This document shows, piece after piece, positions 42,095 through 51,805 of a stretch of 64,000 nt of DNA. The stretch is from positions 5,243,501 to 5,307,500 of the forward strand of contig NZ_CP128540.1 of NCBI RefSeq assembly GCF_021283545.2, given 5' to 3'. This DNA is from Pseudomonas alloputida (lineage in GTDB: Bacteria > Pseudomonadota > Gammaproteobacteria > Pseudomonadales > Pseudomonadaceae). Position 1 is the first letter of the stretch. Every line of letters starts with the position of its first letter. Made by a program: the position numbers and the translations under genes. The notes beneath the pieces were generated by a model. It ran no database searches. It saw only the letters and a list, made by a program, of their open reading frames with translations, and was not told where the DNA came from.

Positions 42095-42472
42095 ATGTCC
42101 CTGATCAACGAGTACCGCGCCACCGAAGAAGCCATCAAGGAACTTCAGGCCCGCCTGGCCAATCTGTCGCAGGATGACAAGCTGAAGAAAGAACTGGAGT
42201 TCGAAGGCAAACTGCGCACACTGATGGGCGAGTACTCCAAGTCGCTGCGCGACGTGATTGCCCTGCTCGATCCAGAGTCGAAACTGAGCAAGGCACCTCG
42301 TGGTTCGGTCAAGACTACCGTCACCAAGCGCGCACGCAAGGTCAAGCAATACAAGAACCCGCACAACGGTGAAGTGATCGAAACCAAAGGCGGCAACCAC
42401 AAGACCCTGAAAGAGTGGAAAGCCACTTGGGGCGGCGACGTGGTTGAAAGCTGGGCAACCCTGCTGGACTGA
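42095..42472 (+). CDS. turA: MvaT/TurA H-NS-like nucleoid protein
   Basis: This 125-aa protein has an N-terminal coiled-coil dimerisation region (about 1-60, MSLINEYRATEEAIKELQARLANL) and a C-terminal AT-hook-like DNA-binding domain (RKVKQYKNPHNGEVIETKGGNHKTLKEWKATWG, about 80-112). MvaT proteins silence AT-rich genes; TurA was found in P. putida as a regulator of the TOL Pu promoter. AAGGA precedes the ATG. The gene is monocistronic with a strong terminator. The choice of TurA over a paralogue rests on context. Confidence 0.92.
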   Translation: MSLINEYRATEEAIKELQARLANLSQDDKLKKELEFEGKLRTLMGEYSKSLRDVIALLDPESKLSKAPRGSVKTTVTKRARKVKQYKNPHNGEVIETKGGNHKTLKEWKATWGGDVVESWATLLD

Positions 42473-42504
42473 TTATCCGCATACGCCCTCTTGCTTCGCA
42501 CAAC

Positions 42505-42533
42505 AAAAACGCCGGCACATTGCCGGCGTTTTT
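42505..42533 (+). terminator. rho-independent terminator after turA
   Basis: AAAAACGCCGGCA-CAT-TGCCGGCGTTTTT, a perfect 13-bp stem that could also serve the convergent sbcB. Confidence 0.93.
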
Positions 42534-42545
42534 GTTTATCTGCCA

Positions 42546-43979
42546 TCAGCCGATTGAATAGCGTTCCTGCAATTGTCGAGCATGCAGTTGCCAGGCCTCC
42601 AACACGCGCCTGCCTGCCTCGTCGGCGCCCTCCCAGGCTTGCTGGCGCGCCTTTTCGAAGTCGCCCAAGGTATTCGGCGCCCCCCACTGCGGTTCGCTCA
42701 GGCGCTGTTGGCAGAAGCCATACCAACGTTGCCGCTCTTCGCCGGTCAAGGTTTCAGGGAAGTTACGTGCCCTGTAGCGGAACAACAGCTCCGGCAAACG
42801 CGGATCATCGAACATCCACTGGCCATGGCTCAACTGCGCCGGTTCCAGCGCACGAACTTGCTCGCATAAGCGCCGGTCGCGGTCACCTATAAAACCCTCA
42901 TACAACTGCTGTTCCGGGTCCTCGCTCGGGGCGAACTCGTCCTTGCCATAGATGTGCTCCAGCTTTTCTTGCCATTGCGCCTGTTGATTGGCCAATTGTT
43001 CGCCGCGCGATTGTAACAACGTCAAGTCCAGGCCCAATCGTTGTTGATCGACCGGGCGCAATACCGACAGCGGCGCCACTACCGGGCAACGATTGATCTG
43101 CACCAATTTGAGCGGTACCGGTAATTCACCTTCGGCCAATTCATCATGCCGGGTGTACAAGCGCTGACGCAAAACTTCAGCACTTTCCCGCAGTAACGGT
43201 AGGGTTTCCTGATGCAGGTCGCAGACAATCAGTGCATTGCGATTACGCGGGTGCCAGGCCAGTGGCAATACGACCCCCAGGTAATTGCGCGCCGCCGAAA
43301 AACGCCCGGATATATGCACCAGTGGCTGCAACAGACGGATCTGCTCCATCACTTTATGCTTGCTGCGCAGTTGAAACAGCCAGTCATACAACTTGGGTTG
43401 TTTCTGCCGAATCAGGCGAGCCAAGGCAATGGTTGCCCGCACGTCGGAAAGCGCTTCGTGGGCATGACCGTGGTCAATGCCATTGGCCTTGCTCAGCAGC
43501 TCCAGACGCAGGCTGGTGCGCCCGTCCTGCTGCGGCCATTCAATGCCTTCCGGGCGCAGGGCATAGGCGGTGCGCACAATGTCGATCAGGTCCCAGCGGC
43601 TATTGCCTCCCTGCCATTCACGGGCATAGGGGTCGAAAAAGTTGCGGTAAAGGCTGTAGCGGGTCACTTCATCGTCGAAGCGCAGGGTGTTGTAGCCGGC
43701 ACCACAGGTGCCCGGTTGCGCCAGCTGGGCGTGCACGCGAGTCATGAACTCGGCTTCGCACAGGCCCTGCTCCGCCAGCAGTTGCGGCGTAATGCCTGTC
43801 ACCAGGCAGGCCGCCGGGTGCGGCAGGATGTCGTCCGACGGTCGGCAATAAAGGCTGATTGGCTCGTCGATTTCGTTAAGGTCGAAGTCAGTGCGCAGGC
43901 CGGCCACCTGCAGCGGCCGATCACAGCGCGGGTTGATGCCGGTGGTTTCATAGTCGTGCCAGAAAATGCTGGAGGTCAC
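42546..43979 (-). CDS. sbcB: exodeoxyribonuclease I
   Basis: This 477-aa 3'-5' single-strand exonuclease closely follows E. coli ExoI (475 aa). DEDDh residues are in FWHDYETTG (near 6-14), YNTLRFDDEVTRYSLYRNFFDPY and HEALSDVRATIAL. The SH3-like and helical domains follow, ending YRARNFPETL. The GTG at 43979 is preferred because AGGA lies upstream; a TTG six codons earlier would add residues before the conserved start. Confidence 0.94.
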   Translation of the reverse strand: MTSSIFWHDYETTGINPRCDRPLQVAGLRTDFDLNEIDEPISLYCRPSDDILPHPAACLVTGITPQLLAEQGLCEAEFMTRVHAQLAQPGTCGAGYNTLRFDDEVTRYSLYRNFFDPYAREWQGGNSRWDLIDIVRTAYALRPEGIEWPQQDGRTSLRLELLSKANGIDHGHAHEALSDVRATIALARLIRQKQPKLYDWLFQLRSKHKVMEQIRLLQPLVHISGRFSAARNYLGVVLPLAWHPRNRNALIVCDLHQETLPLLRESAEVLRQRLYTRHDELAEGELPVPLKLVQINRCPVVAPLSVLRPVDQQRLGLDLTLLQSRGEQLANQQAQWQEKLEHIYGKDEFAPSEDPEQQLYEGFIGDRDRRLCEQVRALEPAQLSHGQWMFDDPRLPELLFRYRARNFPETLTGEERQRWYGFCQQRLSEPQWGAPNTLGDFEKARQQAWEGADEAGRRVLEAWQLHARQLQERYSIG

Positions 43980-44036
43980 GGGGTCGTCCTGTGTCAAGGT
44001 CGACCCGATTCTAGCGCGATTCTGAAAAATGAACGT

Positions 44037-44396
44037 TCAGACGGGAGCGTTGGCGGGGCGGAAACTGAAATAGTCGCGCAACGAACGTACGAAATCATCG
44101 TACTCGCGCGGAGACTGCAGCAGCATAAAGCCCGAATCGTAGTGCCCAGGCGTCTGGTCCTCGCGGCACCACAGGCAACTGGCCGTGAGGTTGACGAACT
44201 GGTGCCCGCCGCCAGGCAGGGGCATACGCAGTTGCAGCTCGTAATCAGGCCCGACCAACACGGGCAGCTGGCTGATGACCATCAACCCATTTTCAGAGGC
44301 ATTGCCTAGCTGGCCGATCTCCTGACCGGTAAAGCGGTTGAACACCTTGAGGACACAAGGTAGTTGATGACGTTCGATGTGGCGCTTGTTGAACAT
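44037..44396 (-). CDS. PilZ-domain protein
   Basis: This 119-aa protein is a single PilZ domain with RxxxR in KRHIERHQLP (Arg5, Arg9) and NASENG as the (D/N)xSxxG motif (near 33-38), so cyclic-di-GMP binding is plausible. The first usable start is ATG 44396; the ribosome site is weak. No motility or polysaccharide genes adjoin, so the target process is open. Confidence 0.85.
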   Translation of the reverse strand: MFNKRHIERHQLPCVLKVFNRFTGQEIGQLGNASENGLMVISQLPVLVGPDYELQLRMPLPGGGHQFVNLTASCLWCREDQTPGHYDSGFMLLQSPREYDDFVRSLRDYFSFRPANAPV

Positions 44397-44519
44397 GATC
44401 GCGAGTGTATTCCGTACCTGATGCCAGGAATACAAGGTACTGGCGGTTGTTGTAACAGCTGAGTTACAGATTAGCGCAGCACGCGCAGCAAATCTCGTGA
44501 AATAAACCACACCTTTGTG

Positions 44520-44906
44520 TTAGCGCCAAGGTACGGTCGTCACCGGGTTGGCCACGGCCGTTTCTGCACCGCGCAAATGACCGAGTTTGTCCAGGGTCTG
44601 CAGGCGCGCCCGGGCGCGATAGGCATATTCGTTGCCCGGGTACTGCTGGATAAGGTACTGATAGGTTTGCGCCGCGTCCACGTACAACGCCTGGCGCTCC
44701 AGGCACTGGCCGCGCAGCAGTGACACTTCGGGGTGGATGAACGGCCGGGCACGGCTGGTGCGATCAACCTGCGACAGTTCGAGCATGACCCGTGCGCAAT
44801 CGCCGCGGTCGTAGGCGCGGTAGGCATTGTTCAGATGGTGGTCCATGGACCAGCGGGTACAGCCGACGGCGCTGGCGGCCAAGGCTAAAACGATCAGGGC
44901 TCGCAT
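44520..44906 (-). CDS. small TPR-like lipoprotein
   Basis: This 128-aa protein starts at ATG 44906 with AAGGAGAT 8 nt upstream. The signal ends LAASAVGC, with Cys16 as lipid site. The rest has two helix-pair repeats (NNAYRAYDRGDCARVMLELSQVDR and AQTYQYLIQQYPGNEYAYRARARLQTL) like a tetratricopeptide. It is probably in the outer membrane. Function unknown. Confidence 0.83.
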   Translation of the reverse strand: MRALIVLALAASAVGCTRWSMDHHLNNAYRAYDRGDCARVMLELSQVDRTSRARPFIHPEVSLLRGQCLERQALYVDAAQTYQYLIQQYPGNEYAYRARARLQTLDKLGHLRGAETAVANPVTTVPWR

Positions 44907-45086
44907 GGGGATCTCCTTTGATGCCAGTGTATCGGCGTTTGCCTGCAAATCTTCACACCCTTTTGCAAGGATACCCTGCCCCGTTCAAATGCCACCCTGC
45001 CTTGGTTGCAGGTAGTGCAACGGAACAATGACTACAGCGAGATTCAGGAGTAGCCTTTCGCTGCGCTTCACTATAGGAGTCTGTGC

Positions 45087-46541
45087 ATGAGCATCCGCCG
45101 CACCAAAATCGTCGCCACCCTTGGCCCCGCCAGCAACTCGTCGGAAGTGATCGAACAACTGATCCTCGCCGGCCTGGACGTGGCACGTCTGAACTTCTCC
45201 CACGGCACGCCGGACGAGCACAAGGCCCGCGCGCGCCTGATCCGTGACATCGCCGCCAAGAATGGCCGCCATGTTGCACTGCTGGGCGACCTGCAGGGTC
45301 CGAAGATCCGCATCGCCAAGTTCGCCAACAAGCGCATCGAACTGAAGATCGGTGACAAGTTCACCTTCTCCACCGCCCACCCGCTGACCGAAGGCAACCA
45401 GGACATCGTCGGTATCGACTACCCCGACCTGGTCAAGGACTGCGGCGTTGGTGACGAACTGCTGCTCGACGATGGCCGCGTGGTCATGCGCGTCGAAACC
45501 GCCACTGCAGATGCCCTGCACTGCGTGGTGATCATCGGTGGCCCACTGTCGGACCACAAAGGCATCAACCGTAAAGGTGGCGGCCTGACCGCACCGGCCC
45601 TGACCGAAAAAGACAAGGCCGACATCAAACTGGCTGCGGAAATGGACCTGGACTACCTGGCCGTATCCTTCCCGCGTGACGCCAGCGATATGGAATACGC
45701 GCGCAAGCTGCGTGACGAAGCCGGCGGCAGCGCCTGGCTGGTAGCCAAGATCGAACGCGCCGAAGCGGTGGCCGATGACGAGACCCTCGACAAGCTGATC
45801 GCCGCCTCCGACGCTGTGATGGTTGCCCGTGGTGACCTGGGCGTGGAAATCGGCGACGCCGAGCTGATCGCTATCCAGAAGAAGATCATCCAGCACGCCC
45901 GCCGCAACAACAAGGCCGTGATCGTGGCGACCCAGATGATGGAGTCGATGATCCAGAACCCGATGCCGACCCGCGCGGAAGTGTCCGACGTGGCCAACGC
46001 CGTGCTGGACAACACCGATGCGGTGATGCTGTCGGCCGAAAGCGCCGCCGGTTCCTACCCGATCGAAGCTGTCCAGGCCATGGCACGCATCTGCCTGGGT
46101 GCCGAAAAGCACCCGACCAGCCAGAAGTCCAGCCATCGCCTGCACACCACCTTCCAGCGCTGCGACGAAAGCATCGCCTTGGCGGCCATGTACACTGCCA
46201 ACCACTTCCCGGGCGTAAAGGCGATCATCGCCCTGACCGAAAGCGGCTACACCCCGCTGATCATGTCGCGCCTGCGTTCGCATGTACCGATCTTCGCCCT
46301 GTCGCCGCACCGCGCCACCCAGGCGCGCGCCTCGATGTTCCGTGGCGTGTACCCGATTGCCTTCGACCCGGCCGCGCTGCCGGCCGATAAGGTGAGCCAG
46401 GCGGCGGTCGACGAACTGCTCAAACGTGGCCTGGTGGAGCAAGGTGACTGGGTGATCCTGACCAAGGGTGACAGCTACCACACCATCGGTGGCACCAATG
46501 GCATGAAGATCCTGCACGTCGGTGATCCGCTGGTCGGTTGA
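45087..46541 (+). CDS. pykA: pyruvate kinase II
   Basis: This 484-aa enzyme makes pyruvate and ATP from phosphoenolpyruvate and ADP. RTKIVATLGPASNS (start), substrate motif KIERAEAV (near 213-220), and MVARGDLGVEIG are all present. The C-terminal regulatory domain is complete. GGAGT precedes the ATG. The length fits the PykA (AMP-activated) rather than the PykF type; that choice is from family length and context. Confidence 0.95.
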   Translation: MSIRRTKIVATLGPASNSSEVIEQLILAGLDVARLNFSHGTPDEHKARARLIRDIAAKNGRHVALLGDLQGPKIRIAKFANKRIELKIGDKFTFSTAHPLTEGNQDIVGIDYPDLVKDCGVGDELLLDDGRVVMRVETATADALHCVVIIGGPLSDHKGINRKGGGLTAPALTEKDKADIKLAAEMDLDYLAVSFPRDASDMEYARKLRDEAGGSAWLVAKIERAEAVADDETLDKLIAASDAVMVARGDLGVEIGDAELIAIQKKIIQHARRNNKAVIVATQMMESMIQNPMPTRAEVSDVANAVLDNTDAVMLSAESAAGSYPIEAVQAMARICLGAEKHPTSQKSSHRLHTTFQRCDESIALAAMYTANHFPGVKAIIALTESGYTPLIMSRLRSHVPIFALSPHRATQARASMFRGVYPIAFDPAALPADKVSQAAVDELLKRGLVEQGDWVILTKGDSYHTIGGTNGMKILHVGDPLVG

Positions 46542-46607
46542 TCCACTCGTTTCACAGCACAAGGCTCAAGCGCAGCCTTGTGCTGCGAAGAGGCCCCGAC
46601 AGCAATA

Positions 46608-46641
46608 AAAAAGCCCCGGTTCTCGCGAACCGGGGCTTTTT
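46608..46641. terminator. bidirectional terminator between pykA and groEL
   Basis: AAAAAGCCCCGGTTC / GAACCGGGGCTTTTT, a 15-bp stem with a TCGC loop. A and T runs on both sides allow function in both directions. Confidence 0.95.
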
Positions 46642-46666
46642 GATGGTGCAGGGGGGTAAGGCTGGC

Positions 46667-48313
<1,647 letters not shown>

Positions 48314-48354
48314 TTAATCCTTGAAAACTTTGGAGTAACGGGAAGTCGGGGAAA

Positions 48355-48648
48355 TCAGCCTTCGACAACGGCGAGGATTTCGTTCTCGGCCATGACCAGC
48401 AGGTCTTCGCCATCGACTTTCACGGTGTTGCTGCCCGAGTACGGGCCGAAAACCACTTTGTCACCCACTTTCACGGCCAGCGCGCGAACTTCGCCGTTGT
48501 CCAGGACGCGACCGGTGCCGACGGCTACAACTTCGCCGCGGTTTGGTTTTTCAGCGGCCGAACCCGGCAGGACGATACCGCCAGCGGTTTTCGATTCTTC
48601 TTCGCTGCGACGGATGACTACGCGGTCATGCAGAGGACGAAGTTTCAT
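48355..48648 (-). CDS. groES: co-chaperonin GroES
   Basis: This 97-aa protein caps Gro[20 protein letters not shown] and the mobile loop ([18 protein letters not shown], about 18-35) are conserved. First gene of the groESL operon; GAGAGA lies 8 nt before the ATG. The 5' leader is about 140 nt. Confidence 0.98.
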   Translation of the reverse strand: MKLRPLHDRVVIRRSEEESKTAGGIVLPGSAAEKPNRGEVVAVGTGRVLDNGEVRALAVKVGDKVVFGPYSGSNTVKVDGEDLLVMAENEILAVVEG

Positions 48649-48796
48649 TGTCGATCTCTCCCAAATTGTGGTTTTCATCGGCCGGTTCGACACCGGCGGT
48701 TTTGATGCTGTCCGGCGTTGCCGGGGGTGGCCCGCTGTGAGCGAACCACCTGTGTAATGTCTGGTGTTGCCACCAGAAACCTTGCGGTGACCACAT

Positions 48797-48824
48797 ACAT
48801 GAGGCCGCCACATCCGATTACAAG
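48797..48824 (-). promoter_or_regulatory. sigma32 heat-shock promoter of groESL
   Basis: On the minus strand CTTGTAA-N13-CCTCATGT matches the RpoH consensus CTTGAAA-N13-15-CCCCATNT with two mismatches. It is downstream of the fxsA terminator. Confidence 0.8.
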
Positions 48825-48853
48825 GCTCGAGATAGAAAATTTTTCATCAGGCC

Positions 48854-48887
48854 AAAAAAAAACCGGGGCCGCTTGCGCGGCCCCGGT
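48854..48887 (-). terminator. rho-independent terminator after fxsA
   Basis: On the minus strand ACCGGGGCCGC-GCAA-GCGGCCCCGGT is followed by eight T, directly after the fxsA stop. Confidence 0.93.
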
Positions 48888-48892
48888 CCTTC

Positions 48893-49354
48893 TTACTTGT
48901 CGCGGCGCTCGTACTCGCCTTCGATCACGTTCGGGCGGTGGCCGCCATCACGCGGCTGCGCCTGGAAGGGGTCATCCTGGAATGCACGCTGGCGCATGGC
49001 CTGGGCCTCGGCACGCTCGCGCATCTTGCGCGCCGCCAGGCGGCGGGTGAATGGCAGCAGGCACAGCACACCCAGCACGTCGCTGATGAAGCCGGGCAGC
49101 AACAACAGGCCACCGCCCACGGCCAGCATCATGCCCTGGAACATGTCCTCGGCGGGCAATTCACCGCGCTGCAGGCTTTCACGGGCGCGCAATGCAGTCG
49201 CCAGGCCGGCCACCCGCATGACCAATACGCCCAGGGCGGAGCTGGCGATGATCAGCAGCAACGCCGGGAAGAAACCGATAGCCGCGCTGACCTTCACGAA
49301 GACGAACAGCTCCAGCACAGGAAAAATCAGAAACAGCAGTAGAAAAGCACGCAT
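48893..49354 (-). CDS. fxsA: FxsA-family membrane protein
   Basis: This 153-aa inner-membrane protein has three hydrophobic segments (about 1-20, 25-48 and 70-100) and a polar C-terminal tail. PVLELFVFVKVSAAIGFFPAL is the FxsA hallmark. In E. coli FxsA relieves exclusion of phage T7 by the F plasmid. ATG 49354 has GAGGAA upstream; an adjacent TTG is rejected. It is just upstream of groESL, as in many gamma-proteobacteria. Confidence 0.9.
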   Translation of the reverse strand: MRAFLLLFLIFPVLELFVFVKVSAAIGFFPALLLIIASSALGVLVMRVAGLATALRARESLQRGELPAEDMFQGMMLAVGGGLLLLPGFISDVLGVLCLLPFTRRLAARKMRERAEAQAMRQRAFQDDPFQAQPRDGGHRPNVIEGEYERRDK

Positions 49355-49419
49355 CAAGGGTTCCTCGACGGAAGATAACCTTCCAATAAGACCTCAAATG
49401 GATGCCTGCGCTCTGGATT

Positions 49420-50151
49420 TCAACCCTCGGCTTGCATCACAAGCGGCCAATGGTCGGCGCGAGCCAGCAAAACCAAGGCCTCGCGGACTTGTGTCGGCGT
49501 GTTGCAAGTAGTGGGGAAAGGCAGCCAGTGCACTGCCTGGCCGATGCGCAGGTGCATGCCTTCGCTGTCTACCCCAACCATCTGCGCTGGTACGTGCTGT
49601 GGCAACCCGGTCAATTCGACGTAGTGGGCAATGGCACTGGCGTGATCGCTGTTCATGTGTTCGATCATGCTCCCCTCGGCCTTGCCCGCGAACGGGTTGG
49701 CCAAGGTGACATGGTCAAGCCAGTGGATCGCACCAAAGCCGCCGATGTAGCGGTGGCGCACCGGTTGCAGCACCCAGAAATCGAAGTCGTGGGCCTTGTG
49801 ATAGTTGGCCGCGTCCGGGAAATAGCGGTAATAGCGTTCGGCGGCGGCCTCGATGACGGCCTCTTCGACCAGCTTGTGCGCTTCGGCCATTACCGTCAGG
49901 CGCCCTACCGCCTGCACATCCTCAGCCTCGCGCTCCCCCACCAGCAGCGAACACTTGGGGTCCTTCTGCAGGTTGTGGGTGTGCTGGGCAATGCGGCTGA
50001 TCAGGATCAGCGGGTTGCCCTGGGCGTCCAGGCAGTACGGCACGACCGAACCGAAGGGGTAGCCAGGCATCGACCTGGAATGTGTCGAAAGCACGCCGCG
50101 GTATTCCTTGAGCAGCAGTTCCCGGGCGGGGCGAATGGCGTTGGTACTCAC
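49420..50151 (-). CDS. HugZ-like FMN/heme-binding split-barrel protein
   Basis: This 243-aa protein starts at GTG 50151 (AGGAG 10 nt upstream). It has an N-terminal PNPOx-like split barrel (about 10-150, EYRGVLSTHSRSMPGYPFGSVVPY) and a C-terminal DUF2470 domain (about 165-240, MIEHMNSDHASAIAHYVELTGL). This domain pair occurs in HugZ-type heme oxygenases. Whether it degrades heme here is unknown. It follows the DUF481 gene after 82 bp. Confidence 0.82.
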   Translation of the reverse strand: MSTNAIRPARELLLKEYRGVLSTHSRSMPGYPFGSVVPYCLDAQGNPLILISRIAQHTHNLQKDPKCSLLVGEREAEDVQAVGRLTVMAEAHKLVEEAVIEAAAERYYRYFPDAANYHKAHDFDFWVLQPVRHRYIGGFGAIHWLDHVTLANPFAGKAEGSMIEHMNSDHASAIAHYVELTGLPQHVPAQMVGVDSEGMHLRIGQAVHWLPFPTTCNTPTQVREALVLLARADHWPLVMQAEG

Positions 50152-50233
50152 TTGAGGGCGGCTCCTGGCGGACGGGTTGGGGACAAGATAAGCATTATCA
50201 GCTGCCTGTGCCACTGACCTGCATCCAGACGCC

Positions 50234-51244
50234 TTACCAGGTAACGCCAAAGCCCGCGGTATAGCGTGTCTTGTCCAGGTCACTCTCACGCGTGCCCGTG
50301 ATGATATCCTTCTCCGCCTTGAGGTTCAGCGAGGCCCACTCGGTGACCTTGTAGCGCAGGCCAACCTCGGCATCCAGCGAGTAGTCGGCCACGCCACCCA
50401 GCGGCTTGGCGAACTCGCCGTTGGTGAACAGCTGCACGTTCTTGCCGATCAGGTAGCGGGTGTAATCCCACTTCACGGCCGCAGAATAGAAATTATCCTT
50501 GCCGCCGTCCCGGTACTCGAAATCAGTGCGGTTGATCAGTGAGCCCAGCGAGAACGCACCCAGCTCATCGTCCCAGAACTGGTAACCCGGGCCGGTACCC
50601 ACGGTGCGCTGGCGGGCCAGGTCTTCGATGTGATCGCGCTTGTACTCCGCACGCCCCTGCCAGAACCACTTATCGGTAATGAAGCGGTCCAGCGCGTACT
50701 CGGCGCTCCAGTTGTTGGTGGTGGTGACGTCGTCCTTGGTCTCGCGGTTGTACTCACCCTCGGCGTTGTGCCGCCAGCGGCCATGGCGGGCAGTGGTCTT
50801 GAAGCCCACGTCATAATCGTCGGTGTCGTTCTCGGCGCGCTTGTAGTCCAGCGCCACGTCGACATTACCTTTCCACACGAAATCCTCGACCAGCGGCTTG
50901 GGCTTCATGATCTGCTCGATGCTGGCCAGCGCCACCGTCTTCGGTGAATCGCCATTGGCCAAGGTCACCTTGCCTGCCTCTGCCGCCTTGAGCGACTTGG
51001 CTTTCTCTCCGCTGTAGGCGTCCTGCTTGACCAGCATCTCCTGGTCGCTTTCCAGCGTCTGGACCTGTTTCCAGTCCAGGGCGATGGACCCGCCATAAGG
51101 GGTTTCCAGCAGCAGCTTGCCGCCGTCGAATACCTTGATCTTGCCACTTAGCCGATCACCGTTCTTCATCCACACAGTGTCGGCCCACACCGGAGAGGCA
51201 CACAGGGAAACAGCAAGAAGGCACAACAAGGATCTAGAATTCAT
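50234..51244 (-). CDS. DUF481-family outer-membrane protein
   Basis: This 336-aa protein starts at ATG 51244, with a signal peptide ending CASPVWA|DTVW. The mature part begins DTVWMKNGDRLSGKIKVFDGGKLLLETPYGG, a small beta domain, then a beta-barrel of alternating Y/W/R strands (about 130-336) ending in aromatic TAGFGVTW. The C-terminal aromatic residue favours outer-membrane insertion. E. coli YdiY is related. Function unknown. Confidence 0.85.
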   Translation of the reverse strand: MNSRSLLCLLAVSLCASPVWADTVWMKNGDRLSGKIKVFDGGKLLLETPYGGSIALDWKQVQTLESDQEMLVKQDAYSGEKAKSLKAAEAGKVTLANGDSPKTVALASIEQIMKPKPLVEDFVWKGNVDVALDYKRAENDTDDYDVGFKTTARHGRWRHNAEGEYNRETKDDVTTTNNWSAEYALDRFITDKWFWQGRAEYKRDHIEDLARQRTVGTGPGYQFWDDELGAFSLGSLINRTDFEYRDGGKDNFYSAAVKWDYTRYLIGKNVQLFTNGEFAKPLGGVADYSLDAEVGLRYKVTEWASLNLKAEKDIITGTRESDLDKTRYTAGFGVTW

Positions 51245-51408
51245 AAACGGGCTTTGTTTGCGGACTATGGGTTCGATTTGACGAAAAAGCCGGGCATTAT
51301 CCAGATACCCACGACCAGAGCAAGGACAGACCGGGAGTATGCCGTTGAGTTCAACTCTCATTTACCAGACCACCGGTCCGGTTTCATCTGCAGCCCAAGG
51401 CGGGCGAG

Positions 51409-51762
51409 ATGTCTGATGGATATGAGCACGCCCTCGATTCGGCCGAGGGCCGACGAACGGCGCTGTATTCAGTACTGGGCCAAGTGCCACCCGGCAAGGT
51501 CGTGAGCTATGGCCAACTGGCCGAACTGGCCGGGCTTGGCCGTGCGGCGCGCTGGGTTGGGCGCACCCTGGGGCAGTTGCCTGCAGACACACGCCTGCCT
51601 TGGCACCGGGTGCTTGGTGCAGGTGGCCGGCTGAGCCTGGCGCTGGGCACCCCGTCGGGCGATGAACAACGGGCGCGGTTACGCGCAGAAGGTGTGAATG
51701 TAAGCAACAATCGTGTGGATATGACGCGCCATGGCTGGCGCCCAATGGAGCACAGCGGTTAG
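51409..51762 (+). CDS. alkyltransferase-like (ATL) DNA-repair protein
   Basis: This 117-aa protein has the O6-alkylguanine-DNA alkyltransferase fold, with the HTH near GQLAELAGLGRAARWVGRTLGQLP. The active-site PCHRV is replaced by PWHRV (Trp near 65), so it cannot accept an alkyl group. ATL proteins instead flag O6-alkylguanine for nucleotide excision repair, as E. coli YbaZ. The ATG has AAGGCGGG upstream. An annotation as active methyltransferase would be wrong. Confidence 0.9.
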   Translation: MSDGYEHALDSAEGRRTALYSVLGQVPPGKVVSYGQLAELAGLGRAARWVGRTLGQLPADTRLPWHRVLGAGGRLSLALGTPSGDEQRARLRAEGVNVSNNRVDMTRHGWRPMEHSG

Positions 51763-51805
51763 AGTGCGCGCTTTGTTTTCGAAAACTTGAGGCAGATGTT
51801 GGCCC

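Noticed and set aside
51409..51762. Annotation as active methylated-DNA cysteine methyltransferase
   Set aside because: The acceptor Cys is Trp in PWHRV.
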